Notes: a model not told the origin generated them from the sequence alone. A stretch of DNA of 64,000 nt from Thalassotalea sp. Sam97 (GCF_041379765.1 NZ_CP166919.1:1736001-1800000); one strand, 5' to 3'. Positions 43,238-53,041 are shown, counted from the first letter of the stretch. A program made the numbers and translations.

Positions 43238-44293
43238 TTACTTATTGATACGACAAGCACTTGCTTGCGCGAGTTTTTCTAATAACACTTCAGTATCTTG
43301 CCAACCAATACACGCATCAGTAATACTTTGACCGTATGTCAGCGCTTTATTATCGACCAAATCTTGGCGACCTTCCACTAAATGACTCTCGACCATCACA
43401 CCAAAAATGGACTGGTTACCGTCTTTGATTTGTTGGCAAATATCATCACAAACTAACATTTGATTTTCAAACTTCTTGTTTGAATTCGCATGACTAAAAT
43501 CGACCATAACCTTCTCAGAAAGCCCAGCTTTACTCAGTTGTTCAGTAATTTTATTAACATGCTCTTTGCTGTAATTAGGCTCCTTGCCACCACGCAAGAT
43601 AATATGACAGTCACTATTACCTTTAGTTTCAACAATCGCTGAATGGCCAAGTTTGGTCACCGACAAGAAATGATGCGGTGCACTCGCCGCCCCAATTGCG
43701 TCGATAGCAATCTTTATCGTGCCGTCGGTACCATTTTTAAAACCAACTGGACACGACAAGCCTGATGCTAACTCGCGATGCACTTGCGATTCTGTTGTAC
43801 GCGCGCCAATCGCTCCCCAGCACATTAAATCAGCCATGTACTGCGGGGTGATCATATCTAAATATTCGCCAGCAGTTGGTAAGCCCATATCATTCAAATC
43901 GAGCAGTAACTTACGGCCTTTGCGCAGACCTTCGTTTATTTTAAAACTACCGTCTAAATTTGGATCATTAATCAGCCCTTTCCAGCCGACCGTAGTACGT
44001 GGTTTTTCAAAGTACACTCGCATAACGATTTCTAAACTATCTTTGTACTTATTGCGCAATTTATTTAAGCGCGAGCCATATTCCAACGCAGCAATCGGAT
44101 CGTGAATCGAACAAGGACCGATAACAACCAATAGGCGGTCGTCTTTGTTATTCAAAATGTCGCTAATCGCTTGGCGTGCCTGAAACACACTTTCAGAAAT
44201 TTTTTCGTTATTACGATAACGTTCAAGTAATGCAACGGGTGGGAGAAGTTCTTTAAGACGTGAAATTCTAACGTCATCGGTTTGGTGTAGCAT
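43238..44293 (-). CDS. aroG: 3-deoxy-7-phosphoheptulonate synthase AroG (Phe-type)
   Basis: Second DAHP synthase in the window. The 351 residues begin MLHQTDDVRISRLKELLPPVALLERY and have the segments FLSVTKLGHSAIVETKGNSDCHIILRGGKEPNYS and MVDFSHANS, which match the phenylalanine-sensitive E. coli AroG better than AroF or AroH. The ATG at 44293 fits the family start; the frame reaches 44383 without family sequence. Inhibitor specificity is inferred from resemblance. Confidence 0.9.
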   Translation of the reverse strand: MLHQTDDVRISRLKELLPPVALLERYRNNEKISESVFQARQAISDILNNKDDRLLVVIGPCSIHDPIAALEYGSRLNKLRNKYKDSLEIVMRVYFEKPRTTVGWKGLINDPNLDGSFKINEGLRKGRKLLLDLNDMGLPTAGEYLDMITPQYMADLMCWGAIGARTTESQVHRELASGLSCPVGFKNGTDGTIKIAIDAIGAASAPHHFLSVTKLGHSAIVETKGNSDCHIILRGGKEPNYSKEHVNKITEQLSKAGLSEKVMVDFSHANSNKKFENQMLVCDDICQQIKDGNQSIFGVMVESHLVEGRQDLVDNKALTYGQSITDACIGWQDTEVLLEKLAQASACRINK

Positions 44294-44534
44294 AATTATT
44301 ATTATTGAAGTAAAGAATATTCCTAATCTAACAAGCTTTGTAATAAATGCAACGCAATTTTTCAGTAAATACTCTAATTGCATTACCTGTAATCAATGAT
44401 ATCCGCATACTATCTCGCAACAGAATCATTTAGCCCATAAAAAGACTTTTAGAAAATGAACATTCTCGTCATAAAACTACTGTAAACGAGCAAATCTGAC
44501 CTATAGTTAAAACACAAAATCCATTAACAATACC

Positions 44535-45545
44535 ATGCGAGCTATGCCTGCAAAAGATTTGCCTCTAATTGATCTGCATCGACATCTCGACGGCAATATT
44601 CGCCCGAACACCATATGGGATCTTGCCCATAAAAACGGAATAGCGTTACCTGCTGATAATCTTGATGCGCTAATGCCGCATATCACCATTGAAGATAAAG
44701 CCAATGATTTACTGGAATTTTTAAAAAAATTAGATTGGGGTGTTAAAGTCTTAAAGACTCTCGATGACGTAAAACAAGTCGCATACGAAAATGTTGAAGA
44801 TTTAACCAAAGCTGGCATTGACTACGCTGAGTTACGTTTTTCCCCTCATTATATGGGCATGACTCACAAGCTAAACACCCAAGATGTTGTCGCCGCGATT
44901 ATCGATGGCGTAGATCTTGCTCGCAAAGACTTTACTGTGAACGTGAATCTAATTGGCATTTTGTCACGAACTTTTGGTACTCACCATTGTCAATTGGAGC
45001 TGGATGCCCTGCTCGCTCACAAAGACAAGTTAGTTGCCATAGATCTTGCTGGAGATGAGTTAAATCAACCAGCAGAGTGTTTTGTTGAACACTTTAAACA
45101 AGTTGCTAACGCCAATCTCAATGTGACTATCCACGCTGGTGAAGCCGATGGCCCACAAAGTGTATGGAAAGCCATTGAAATGCTGGGTGCTGAGCGAATT
45201 GGCCATGGTGTTAATAGCTATAAAGATCCTAAGCTTATGGCTTATTTAGCAAAAAATAATATATGTCTTGAAGTGTGTCTCACATCAAATTATCAAACCG
45301 GCACTATTCGGAGCATTGCTGATCATCCGATACACACATTCATCAATAACGATATCAAAGTTTGTCTCAATACTGATGATCCCGGTGTCGAGGGGATTGA
45401 ACTTGCCCACGAGTACGACATGGCAAGGCAACACCTTGGATTGACCGATAGTGAACTTCGCCAATTACAACTTAACTCTTTAGCCGCAGCGTTTCTTTCT
45501 GACTATGAACGAAAGCAACTGCTGCACAATAAACAAACCATTTAA
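44535..45545 (+). CDS. add: adenosine deaminase Add
   Basis: Zn-dependent deamination of adenosine and deoxyadenosine to inosine compounds, which deoD then splits. The 336 residues have the metal and substrate motifs LIDLHRHLDGNIRP, VTIHAGEADGPQS, GAERIGHGV, EVCLTSNYQT and CLNTDDPGVEG. Start at 44535 or at the ATG at 44544; there is no clear ribosome site. It is followed by deoD 23 bp later. Confidence 0.95.
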   Translation: MRAMPAKDLPLIDLHRHLDGNIRPNTIWDLAHKNGIALPADNLDALMPHITIEDKANDLLEFLKKLDWGVKVLKTLDDVKQVAYENVEDLTKAGIDYAELRFSPHYMGMTHKLNTQDVVAAIIDGVDLARKDFTVNVNLIGILSRTFGTHHCQLELDALLAHKDKLVAIDLAGDELNQPAECFVEHFKQVANANLNVTIHAGEADGPQSVWKAIEMLGAERIGHGVNSYKDPKLMAYLAKNNICLEVCLTSNYQTGTIRSIADHPIHTFINNDIKVCLNTDDPGVEGIELAHEYDMARQHLGLTDSELRQLQLNSLAAAFLSDYERKQLLHNKQTI

Positions 45546-45568
45546 TACACATCAATTAGGAATCTACT

Positions 45569-46279
45569 ATGGCCACACCACATATTGAAGCAAGCAAAGG
45601 TGACATTGCAGAAACCGTACTGTTACCAGGGGATCCGCTACGAGCTAAATTTATTGCCGATAACTTCTTAGAAGACGTTGTGCAATTTAATGGCGTGCGC
45701 AACATGCTTGGTTTTACCGGCACGTACAAAGGCAAACGCGTTTCTGTTATGGGCTCTGGTATGGGTATTCCATCGGCATCGATCTACGCAACAGAGCTAT
45801 ACAAATTTTATGATGTTGAGAATATTATCCGTATTGGGAGTTGCGGCGCAGTACGAGATGACGTCAATGTACGAGACGTGATTATTGGTATGGGCGCGAG
45901 TACCGATTCTAAGTGTAATCGCATGCGTTTTAATGATCACGACTTTGCCGCGGTTGCGGACTATGGCCTACTCAAAAATGTTGTTCAAGCAGCCCAAAAT
46001 CATAACATCGATGTTAAAGTGGGTAATATTTTCAGTGCCGATCTATTTTATGCGCCAAATTTTGAGTTTTTCCATACCATGGCAAAACTCGGTATTCTCG
46101 GGGTTGAAATGGAAGGCGCAGGCTTATACGGCGCAGCTGCAGAATATGGTAAAAAAGCCCTGTGTGTTGCAACAGTAAGCGATCATATCATTCGTGGTGA
46201 AGAACTTTCAGCGGCAGAGCGACAAACCACATTCAAAGAAATGATGATCATGACCCTTGAATCGTTATTACTAGAGTAA
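45569..46279 (+). CDS. deoD: purine-nucleoside phosphorylase DeoD
   Basis: Phosphorolysis of purine (deoxy)nucleosides, bacterial hexameric type. The 236 residues contain ATPHIEASKGDIAETVLLPGDPLRAKFIADNF, MGSGMGIPSASIYATEL, RIGSCGAVRDDVNVRDVIIG and GILGVEMEGAGLYG, as in E. coli DeoD. It forms an operon with add and is followed by a terminator. Confidence 0.97.
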   Translation: MATPHIEASKGDIAETVLLPGDPLRAKFIADNFLEDVVQFNGVRNMLGFTGTYKGKRVSVMGSGMGIPSASIYATELYKFYDVENIIRIGSCGAVRDDVNVRDVIIGMGASTDSKCNRMRFNDHDFAAVADYGLLKNVVQAAQNHNIDVKVGNIFSADLFYAPNFEFFHTMAKLGILGVEMEGAGLYGAAAEYGKKALCVATVSDHIIRGEELSAAERQTTFKEMMIMTLESLLLE

Positions 46280-46355
46280 CGATTCAAGCAAAGCATCAAA
46301 AATTAAGGTTAATAAGTAGACTTTCAACGTTAAGTGAGTCTAAGCCCTTATAAAC

Positions 46356-46385
46356 AAAGCCGGTTAAATAACCGGCTTTGTTTTT
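46356..46385. terminator. terminator between deoD and deoB
   Basis: AAAGCCGGTTA and TAACCGGCTTT, an 11-bp stem with a tiny loop followed by GTTTTT. The flanking A and T allow function in both directions between the convergent genes. Confidence 0.85.
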
Positions 46386-46491
46386 ATAGCATTTGCAGTA
46401 TCGAGTAGTTTCTTGGCAATCCAAGGCTTGTACATTAATTGATGTGTATTTATTTCGAAAACACCAATTCTCCAGGTTATGTAAACAGCGG

Positions 46492-47706
46492 TTAGCCAAG
46501 TTTGGATGCGAACGAGGTGCCATATTCAGGTGCGTCAACGCCAAACAACTCAGCTATTGTCGCACCAATATCGGCAAAGGTATCCCTCTCACCTAAATCA
46601 ATGGATGGCATATTCCGTTTATAAGCCATCACCGGTACATATTCACGTGTATGATCCGAGCCGTGCCAAGTTGGATCACAGCCATGATCAGCCGTTAAAA
46701 ACACATAATCATCATCCGTTAATTTATCACCAATATCGGTTAATCGAGTATCTAAATACTCTAAGGCCTTACCATACCCAACAGGATCGCGGCGATGACC
46801 ATAGTCTTGGTCAAAATTCACTAAATTAGTGAAAATTAACGTGTTATCCGGTTGTGATATGAGTTGTTCAATACTGGTATTCACCAAATCTTCCAGACCG
46901 GTTGCCTTAAACTTTTCACTGATCCCTTGATGCGCAAAAATATCGGCGATTTTGCCAACGCTGACCACCTTACCGCCACTATCGACAATTTTATCCAGCA
47001 CTGTTGGCGACGGGGGCAAGATTGAGTAGTCGCGACGATTGCCTGTTCGTTGAAAATCACTACTATTGCTACCAACAAACGGTCTAGCGATCACTCTACC
47101 AATGTTGAGATCCAACTCAGTCAGCAACTCCCTAACTTGTTCACAATACGTATACAGGTTATCGAGGCCAAATGACTCTTCGTGAGCGGCAATTTGAAAG
47201 ACGCTATCAGCAGAGGTATAACAAATTGGTACACCACTGCTCATATGCTCCTCGCCTAAATTGGCAATAATCGTTGTTCCCGACGCATGACAATTACCAA
47301 GACAACCGTTAATACCGGTTTTGTCGTAAATTTTTTGCAATAAATCTTCTGGAAACGAGTTTTCTTTATCCCTAAAGTACCCCCACTCAAACAGCACGGG
47401 CACCCCCATCATTTCCCAGTGACCACTAGGGGTATCTTTGCCTGAGCTAATTTCTGCGGCATAACCGTAAGCGCCGGTTACTGGTCTAACACAGTTTACG
47501 GCAGGTGCTTGTTTTCCAGCAGCGATAGCTGCATTGATCAAACCAAGTTTGGATAATGTTGGTAAATTGAGTTTACGTCCTGAGTCTTTATAAAACTCAT
47601 CCGCTAAATTCGCGAATGTATTACTGCCTACATCACCGAACTTTTCGGCATCGGGAGCTGCCCCAAGACCAAAACCATCAACGACCAAAATTAATGCACG
47701 TGTCAT
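46492..47706 (-). CDS. deoB: phosphopentomutase DeoB
   Basis: Interconverts (deoxy)ribose 1- and 5-phosphate, linking the phosphorylases with DeoC. The 404 residues belong to the alkaline-phosphatase superfamily: RALILVVDGFGLGAAPDAEKFGDVGSNTF at the N-terminus, the SGKDTPSGHWEMMGVPV segment around the metal-site Thr, and FLTADHGCDPTWHGSDHTREYVPV near the C-terminus. It is convergent with deoD rather than in a deoCABD operon; deoA is absent from the window. Confidence 0.96.
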   Translation of the reverse strand: MTRALILVVDGFGLGAAPDAEKFGDVGSNTFANLADEFYKDSGRKLNLPTLSKLGLINAAIAAGKQAPAVNCVRPVTGAYGYAAEISSGKDTPSGHWEMMGVPVLFEWGYFRDKENSFPEDLLQKIYDKTGINGCLGNCHASGTTIIANLGEEHMSSGVPICYTSADSVFQIAAHEESFGLDNLYTYCEQVRELLTELDLNIGRVIARPFVGSNSSDFQRTGNRRDYSILPPSPTVLDKIVDSGGKVVSVGKIADIFAHQGISEKFKATGLEDLVNTSIEQLISQPDNTLIFTNLVNFDQDYGHRRDPVGYGKALEYLDTRLTDIGDKLTDDDYVFLTADHGCDPTWHGSDHTREYVPVMAYKRNMPSIDLGERDTFADIGATIAELFGVDAPEYGTSFASKLG

Positions 47707-47894
47707 GATATCCCCTTATATTTGTCGCGTCGTTAAAACTTTTTAACAAAGCCGCGCAACGACATTTACCAGTTTGTAACTTTAGTATAGAAGCTTATGT
47801 TAAATCGTACGGAAAAAGACTTTTTCCTCCACTATTACTAGTTTTTAAGCCAAAATAAGCAATACTTTCTTCATACGAAAACATTTGAGATTCT

Positions 47895-48533
47895 GTGGTG
47901 TCTATCAACAATTTGACCATTATTGCAATCGTTGGCGCATCTGCATCCGGCAAATCTTTATTTGCTGAAACCATTTACAATGAGCTAACCGAAGAGCTTG
48001 GTACAAGCTCAATGACGATCATCAAAGAAGACTCATATTATCGCTGTCAAAATCACCTTTCGATGGAAGAACGTGTCAAAACCAACTATGACCACCCCAA
48101 AGCATTTGAGCACGAATTATTAGCTCATCACTTGTTTCAACTCAGTGAAGGTCATTCAATTGAAGTACCGACGTATGATTACAAACGTCACACCCGTAGT
48201 AAAGAAGTTGAAATCGTAAACCCAGCAAAAGTGGTGTTGGTTGAGGGGATCTTACTGCTTACTGATAAGCAGTTACGTAATCGTTTTGATATTAATATTT
48301 TCATGGACACACCTTTGGATGTGTGTCTAATTCGTCGCATTAAACGTGACCTCGAAGAGCGAGGTCGCGATCTCGATTCTGTGGTCAATCAATACCAGAA
48401 AACTGTGCGACCAATGTATTACCGATACATCGAGCCATCAAAAGAGCACGCTGATATCGTAATAACCAAAGGGGGCCGTAATCGTATGGCGCTCGAGTTA
48501 ATTAAGTCAAAAATTCGCGAACTTGCGAATTAA
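47895..48533 (+). CDS. udk: uridine kinase Udk
   Basis: Phosphorylates uridine and cytidine to the monophosphates. The 212 residues have the P-loop GASASGKSLFAE near residue 14, the HLSMEERVKTNYDHP segment, LVEGILLLTD, and RRIKRDLEERGRDLDSVVNQYQKTVRPMYYRYIEPSK. The start is one of two adjacent GTG codons (47895 or 47898). It begins a udk-nupC-deoC run. Confidence 0.95.
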   Translation: MVSINNLTIIAIVGASASGKSLFAETIYNELTEELGTSSMTIIKEDSYYRCQNHLSMEERVKTNYDHPKAFEHELLAHHLFQLSEGHSIEVPTYDYKRHTRSKEVEIVNPAKVVLVEGILLLTDKQLRNRFDINIFMDTPLDVCLIRRIKRDLEERGRDLDSVVNQYQKTVRPMYYRYIEPSKEHADIVITKGGRNRMALELIKSKIRELAN

Positions 48534-48565
48534 ACATTTGTGTTTAACAACCCATAGGTGCAATT

Positions 48566-49813
48566 ATGGATTTTGATACATTACGTGGTGTTTTAGGGGT
48601 GGTGGTCATTTTGGCCGTTGCGTTTTTAGCAAGCTCCAACAAAAAGAACATCAATTGGCGTACCGTTATTGGTGCATTAGCGATTCAAATAACGTTAGCT
48701 GCTCTTGTTTTATACAGTGACACAGGACGTGGCATACTGGAAGCCGTATCTGGTGCTGTCGGTAGTATTATCGACTATTCTGCCGCCGGTATCGCCTTCC
48801 TATTTGGTGGCTTAGGTACTGATGCGATGTTCGCCAATGGCGTAGGCTTTGTATTTGCGATCCGCGTTCTACCGGTAATTGTGTTCTTTTCATCTTTGAT
48901 AGCCGTGCTTTACTACCTCGGCATCATGGATAAAATCGTAACCGTATTAGGTGGCGCGCTAGCTAAACTTTTGAAAACATCGGACCCAGAGTCATTATCA
49001 GCGACAGCGAACATTTTCGTTGGTCAAACAGAAGCGCCACTTGTGGTTCGTCCGTTCTTACCAACCATGACTCGCTCTGAATTATTCGCGGTTATGACCG
49101 GTGGCTTAGCATCCGTTGCTGGTGCTGTATTGGTTGGTTACGCCGGTATGGGCGTAGAGCTAAAATATTTGATCGCTGCATCGTTCATGGCGGCTCCTGG
49201 CGGTCTACTAATGGCAAAACTTATCATGCCTGAGACTGGCGAGCCAAAGAATGAACTATCTGAGCTTGATGAAGTTGAGTTAGACAAGAAACCTGTTAAC
49301 GTAATCGACGCAGCCGCTGAAGGTGCCTCTAAAGGTATGATGTTAGCGCTAAACGTTGGTGCGATGTTAATGGCATTCGTCGCTCTTATTGCCTTGTTAA
49401 ACGGTCTTATCGGCTGGGTTGGTGGCTTCTTTGGTGCTGAAAACTTAACTTTAGAAATGATCTTAGGTTATGTGCTGCAACCGGTTGCGTGGATCTTGGG
49501 TGTTCCATGGGATGAAGCATTCAGAGCCGGTAGCTTCCTTGGCCAGAAGATTGTTGTAAACGAGTTTGTTGCTTATGTTGACTTTATTAAATACAAAGCA
49601 GACTTAAGCGCAGGTACACAAGCCATCATCACTTTTGCTCTGTGTGGTTTTGCAAACTTATCGTCAATTGCGATATTACTCGGTGGTCTAGGTACTCTAG
49701 CACCAAATCGTCGTCACGATATCGCGCAAATGGGTATGAAAGCCGTATTTGCTGCAACCCTAGCAAACTTAATGAGTGCTGCAATCGCTGGTGTGTTTAT
49801 TTCACTAGCCTAA
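48566..49813 (+). CDS. nupC: concentrative nucleoside transporter NupC
   Basis: Inner-membrane H+ or Na+ nucleoside symporter of the CNT family. The 415 residues contain about ten hydrophobic segments, the family motif GQTEAPLVVRPFL near residues 150-163, and FGGLGTDAMFANGVGFVFAI. It begins 32 bp after udk and is followed by a strong terminator before deoC. Confidence 0.95.
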   Translation: MDFDTLRGVLGVVVILAVAFLASSNKKNINWRTVIGALAIQITLAALVLYSDTGRGILEAVSGAVGSIIDYSAAGIAFLFGGLGTDAMFANGVGFVFAIRVLPVIVFFSSLIAVLYYLGIMDKIVTVLGGALAKLLKTSDPESLSATANIFVGQTEAPLVVRPFLPTMTRSELFAVMTGGLASVAGAVLVGYAGMGVELKYLIAASFMAAPGGLLMAKLIMPETGEPKNELSELDEVELDKKPVNVIDAAAEGASKGMMLALNVGAMLMAFVALIALLNGLIGWVGGFFGAENLTLEMILGYVLQPVAWILGVPWDEAFRAGSFLGQKIVVNEFVAYVDFIKYKADLSAGTQAIITFALCGFANLSSIAILLGGLGTLAPNRRHDIAQMGMKAVFAATLANLMSAAIAGVFISLA

Positions 49814-49821
49814 TTAAATAC

Positions 49822-49853
49822 AAACCCCGTCCTTGGACGGGGTTTCTTTTTTT
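49822..49853 (+). terminator. terminator between nupC and deoC
   Basis: AAACCCCGTCC and GGACGGGGTTT form an 11-bp GC-rich stem, followed by C and seven T. The deoC ribosome site (GAGG) starts at the very next base, so no promoter fits between this terminator and deoC. Confidence 0.9.
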
Positions 49854-49862
49854 GAGGTGTAT

Positions 49863-50630
49863 ATGACTGAGCAAACAATGCAAGATATAGCCAAACAAGC
49901 AATTAGCTACATGGACTTAACCACATTAAATGATACCGATACCGATGAGATTGTCGCCAATCTTTGTCAGCAAGCTCGCACACCTGCAGGTAATACAGCC
50001 GCTATCTGTATTTACCCTCGTTTTATTCCGGCCGCAAAGAAAAACTTAGCCGGCACAGGTATTAAAATTGCCACAGTGACTAACTTCCCTCATGGTAACG
50101 ATGATATCGATATCGCTGTTACCGAAACCAAGGCGGCTGTCGTCTACGGTGCGGATGAAGTGGATGTGGTATTTCCATATCGTGCGTTTATGGCCGGTGA
50201 TGAGCAAATCGGTTTCGATCTCGTAAAAGCCTGTAAACAAGCATGCCCTGACAATGTTATTTTAAAAGTCATTATTGAAACGGGTGAATTAAAGGATCCT
50301 GATCTGATCAAAAAAGCCAGCGAAATCTCAATTAACGCCGGTGCTGATTTTATTAAGACCTCTACAGGTAAAGTACCTGTTAATGCCACACCAGAAGCTG
50401 CTCGCATCATGATGCAAGCCATCGCCGACAATAAGCCAAGCGTGGGTTTTAAACCTGCTGGTGGCGTACGGACAACCGAAGAAGCAAAAATCTATTTAGA
50501 TATGGCCCGTGAAATATTAGGTGATGACTGGTTGCAAGCTGGTAAATTTCGCTTTGGTGCGAGTAGCCTGTTAAACAACTTATTGGCAACCTTAGGACAC
50601 AGTGAGATCAAAGAAAGCCAAGGCTACTAA
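49863..50630 (+). CDS. deoC: deoxyribose-phosphate aldolase DeoC
   Basis: Splits 2-deoxyribose 5-phosphate into glyceraldehyde 3-phosphate and acetaldehyde. The 255 residues are a TIM barrel with the Schiff-base Lys in ADFIKTSTGKVPVNAT near residue 170 and FKPAGGVRT near 203. The ATG at 49863 is 6 bases after GAGG. A start at 49833 would lie inside the terminator hairpin and is rejected. Expression must come from read-through or from a promoter within nupC. Confidence 0.96.
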   Translation: MTEQTMQDIAKQAISYMDLTTLNDTDTDEIVANLCQQARTPAGNTAAICIYPRFIPAAKKNLAGTGIKIATVTNFPHGNDDIDIAVTETKAAVVYGADEVDVVFPYRAFMAGDEQIGFDLVKACKQACPDNVILKVIIETGELKDPDLIKKASEISINAGADFIKTSTGKVPVNATPEAARIMMQAIADNKPSVGFKPAGGVRTTEEAKIYLDMAREILGDDWLQAGKFRFGASSLLNNLLATLGHSEIKESQGY

Positions 50631-50730
50631 AAGCGCAACATTGCATAAGACAGCCGTCATCACAAGGTAAACTCCGTTATCACATTAACAGATGACAGAC
50701 CTTGGTAACAATGACTGTCAAAACTTATCT

Positions 50731-50758
50731 AAGCCCGCTACAATGCGGGCTTACTTTT
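50731..50758 (+). terminator. terminator of deoC
   Basis: AAGCCCGC and GCGGGCTT around TACAAT, then ACTTTT. It lies about 100 bp after the stop and just before tdk. Confidence 0.75.
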
Positions 50759-50781
50759 CATAAGCGCAACCGCACAAGGCT

Positions 50782-51369
50782 ATGGCACAACTATACTTTT
50801 ATTATTCGACCATGAACGCTGGTAAGTCGACGTCACTGTTACAATCGGCGTACAACTACCAAGAACGTGGGATGAACGCCCTGATCTTTACCGCAAAAAT
50901 AGACGACAGACTAGCGCAAGGCAAAGTCAGTTCTCGTATCGGTTTAAGCTCTGATGCCTTAGTATTTGACGAGCAAACCAACCTATATCAGGTTGTCGAT
51001 AGATCACACACAAAACAGCCTGTTCATTGTATTTTAATTGATGAATCACAATTTTTATCTAAGCAGCAAGTAAAACAGCTTTCAGATATTGTTGATTATC
51101 TTAATATTCCGGTACTGGCTTACGGGATCCGCACCGATTTTCTTGGCCAAACTTTTGACGGCAGTGCCGCACTATTGGCATGGGCAGATAAACTTATTGA
51201 GCTGAAAACTGTTTGTCATTGTGGCAAAAAAGCCAATTTCGTTATTCGCCGTGATGAAAATGGTCAAGTTGTCCTTGAGGGCAGTAAAGTGCAAATCGGT
51301 GGTAACGATATGTACGAAGCATTATGCCGACGTCATTTTAAAGCGGCCGTTTGGGAAAAATCCGAATAA
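50782..51369 (+). CDS. tdk: thymidine kinase Tdk
   Basis: Phosphorylates thymidine with ATP in pyrimidine salvage. The 195 residues are type II: P-loop STMNAGKST near residue 10, the DESQFL segment (Walker B) near 89, the lasso-loop region and the zinc cysteines (TVCHCGKKA and the C-terminal CRRH). It has its own short leader after the deoC terminator. Confidence 0.96.
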   Translation: MAQLYFYYSTMNAGKSTSLLQSAYNYQERGMNALIFTAKIDDRLAQGKVSSRIGLSSDALVFDEQTNLYQVVDRSHTKQPVHCILIDESQFLSKQQVKQLSDIVDYLNIPVLAYGIRTDFLGQTFDGSAALLAWADKLIELKTVCHCGKKANFVIRRDENGQVVLEGSKVQIGGNDMYEALCRRHFKAAVWEKSE

Positions 51370-51485
51370 GCTACAGAAAAGCTCATAACGGCAACACATA
51401 AACAGCCTATTGCTCTGCGCACTGACGAAATAAATATTGATATGTTAATATCTGACTCACAATAAAAACAAAACAGAGTTAGTAC

Positions 51486-52946
51486 GTGAAAAAATTAGTT
51501 AGTGTGATTACCGCCAGCCTACTTGTTGTTGGCTGCAACGGTGCAGAACAAAATCACAAGCAAGGCCAAGAACAAGACAACCCAAGCGCCTCATCGGCAA
51601 CGTCTGTGACTATCGCGAGCAGCATTAAGCCGAAAAACATTATTATGGTCGTCGCTGATGGCATGGGCTACGCCTATCCGGTTGCTTATCGATACTGGCA
51701 AGATAACCCCACTACAGAGCATGTTGAAACAACCATCTTTGATCGCACATTAGTTGGCAGTTCCAGTACCTACCCATTAGCGGACAGCAAAACGTCATCA
51801 TCGACTGAACGTGCAAAAGACAAGGTTTACGTCACCGACTCGGCCGCAAGCGCAACCTCTCTTGCGACAGGCGTAAAAACATTCAATGGTGCAATAGGTG
51901 TGGATATTAACGGCCAACCCCTGCCCACCGTATTGGAAGTAGCAAAATCCCTGAATATGAAAACGGGGGTTGTCGCCACATCGCAAATTGTTCACGCAAC
52001 CCCGGCATCCTATATTGCGAAAAATGACAGTCGACGCAATTACAACGCCATCGCCGATGATTTTTTTGACTTACGAGTCAACGGTCAACTCAAAGCAGAT
52101 GTTATGTTAGGTGGGGGTAGTGATTATTTTATTCGCCAAGACCGAAATCTTGTTGAAGCGTTTATGCAACACGACTATCGCCATTTAACCAACTTACAAC
52201 AATTGAATACGGTTACAAACAACGAGAAATTATTGGGGTTGTTTGCGCCGATTGCCCTAAAGCCAAATATCAATAGTCCCGTTAAAAATCCGTTATTAGA
52301 GATGAGTAAAGCAGCGATAACTGCCCTTCAGAACGAGCAAGGCTTCTTTCTCGTAATTGAAGCATCACAAGTTGACTGGGGTGGTCACGCAAATGATATT
52401 GCCTATGCGATGGGTGAAATGCATGATTTGGCATTAACCATGGAGTACTTATATCAATACAGCCAACAGGATAATGATACCTTAGTGATAATGACGGCCG
52501 ACCATGAAACAGGTGGCTTTAGTATCGCGGCAAATGGTCGTTACCAATTTAAGCCTCATTACCTCAATAACATCACTGCAAGCCCTAAATCGTTAGCAAA
52601 TCAACTGGCAAATAACAGTATCGATAACGATATCTTACAGCAAAAACTTGGTTTTACTTTGGATGACAGTGAACGTAATCACCTGCCCACGCTACAACTT
52701 GAAAACCAACAGCAAGCCCAGCAACAACAATGGCCAAGCGAAAAACAACAACGTGATCTTAGTGATCGTTATTATAATTTCATTAAAGAAGTTATAGACA
52801 ATCGTACTAACGCGGGGTGGACCACCTCCGGCCATACTGCGGTCGATGTGCCGGTTTTCGCATTTGGCCCTGGTGCACATACTTTCATCGGCCATCAAGA
52901 CAACATTGATATCGCGGCAAAAATTTTTAACCACCTAAACAATTAA
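51486..52946 (+). CDS. alkaline phosphatase (PhoA family), lipoprotein form
   Basis: Periplasm-facing phosphomonoesterase of 486 residues. The signal peptide MKKLVSVITASLLVVGC has lipobox VVGC, so the enzyme is probably membrane-anchored. The nucleophile Ser is in VYVTDSAASATSLATGVKTFNG near residue 118. Metal-site motifs are VVADGMGYAY, EASQVDWGGHANDI, MTADHETGGFS and WTTSGHTAVDVPVFAFGPGAH. The start is a GTG at 51486. A Gln-rich stretch (LENQQQAQQQQWPSEKQQ) precedes the last motif. It may release nucleosides from nucleotides for NupC; this is inferred from context. Confidence 0.92.
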   Translation: MKKLVSVITASLLVVGCNGAEQNHKQGQEQDNPSASSATSVTIASSIKPKNIIMVVADGMGYAYPVAYRYWQDNPTTEHVETTIFDRTLVGSSSTYPLADSKTSSSTERAKDKVYVTDSAASATSLATGVKTFNGAIGVDINGQPLPTVLEVAKSLNMKTGVVATSQIVHATPASYIAKNDSRRNYNAIADDFFDLRVNGQLKADVMLGGGSDYFIRQDRNLVEAFMQHDYRHLTNLQQLNTVTNNEKLLGLFAPIALKPNINSPVKNPLLEMSKAAITALQNEQGFFLVIEASQVDWGGHANDIAYAMGEMHDLALTMEYLYQYSQQDNDTLVIMTADHETGGFSIAANGRYQFKPHYLNNITASPKSLANQLANNSIDNDILQQKLGFTLDDSERNHLPTLQLENQQQAQQQQWPSEKQQRDLSDRYYNFIKEVIDNRTNAGWTTSGHTAVDVPVFAFGPGAHTFIGHQDNIDIAAKIFNHLNN

Positions 52947-52998
52947 GCTCAGATATGGCGAAAACTTAATTTGAGCACTCAGCTTGAAAACTCGTTAT

Positions 52999-53041
52999 TT
53001 TTTAATTACGTGGCTCAGAGCCTGAGCCACGTAATTAAAAA
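52999..53041. repeat. 20-bp perfect inverted repeat
   Basis: A 20-bp left arm ending in ACGTGGCTCAG (52999-53018) and its exact complement (53022-53041) around AGC. It lies between convergent genes, 52 bp after the phosphatase stop. The stem ends in T-run/A-run pairs, so the transcript ends in A, not U, in both directions; it is a stable hairpin rather than a standard terminator. Confidence 0.7.
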
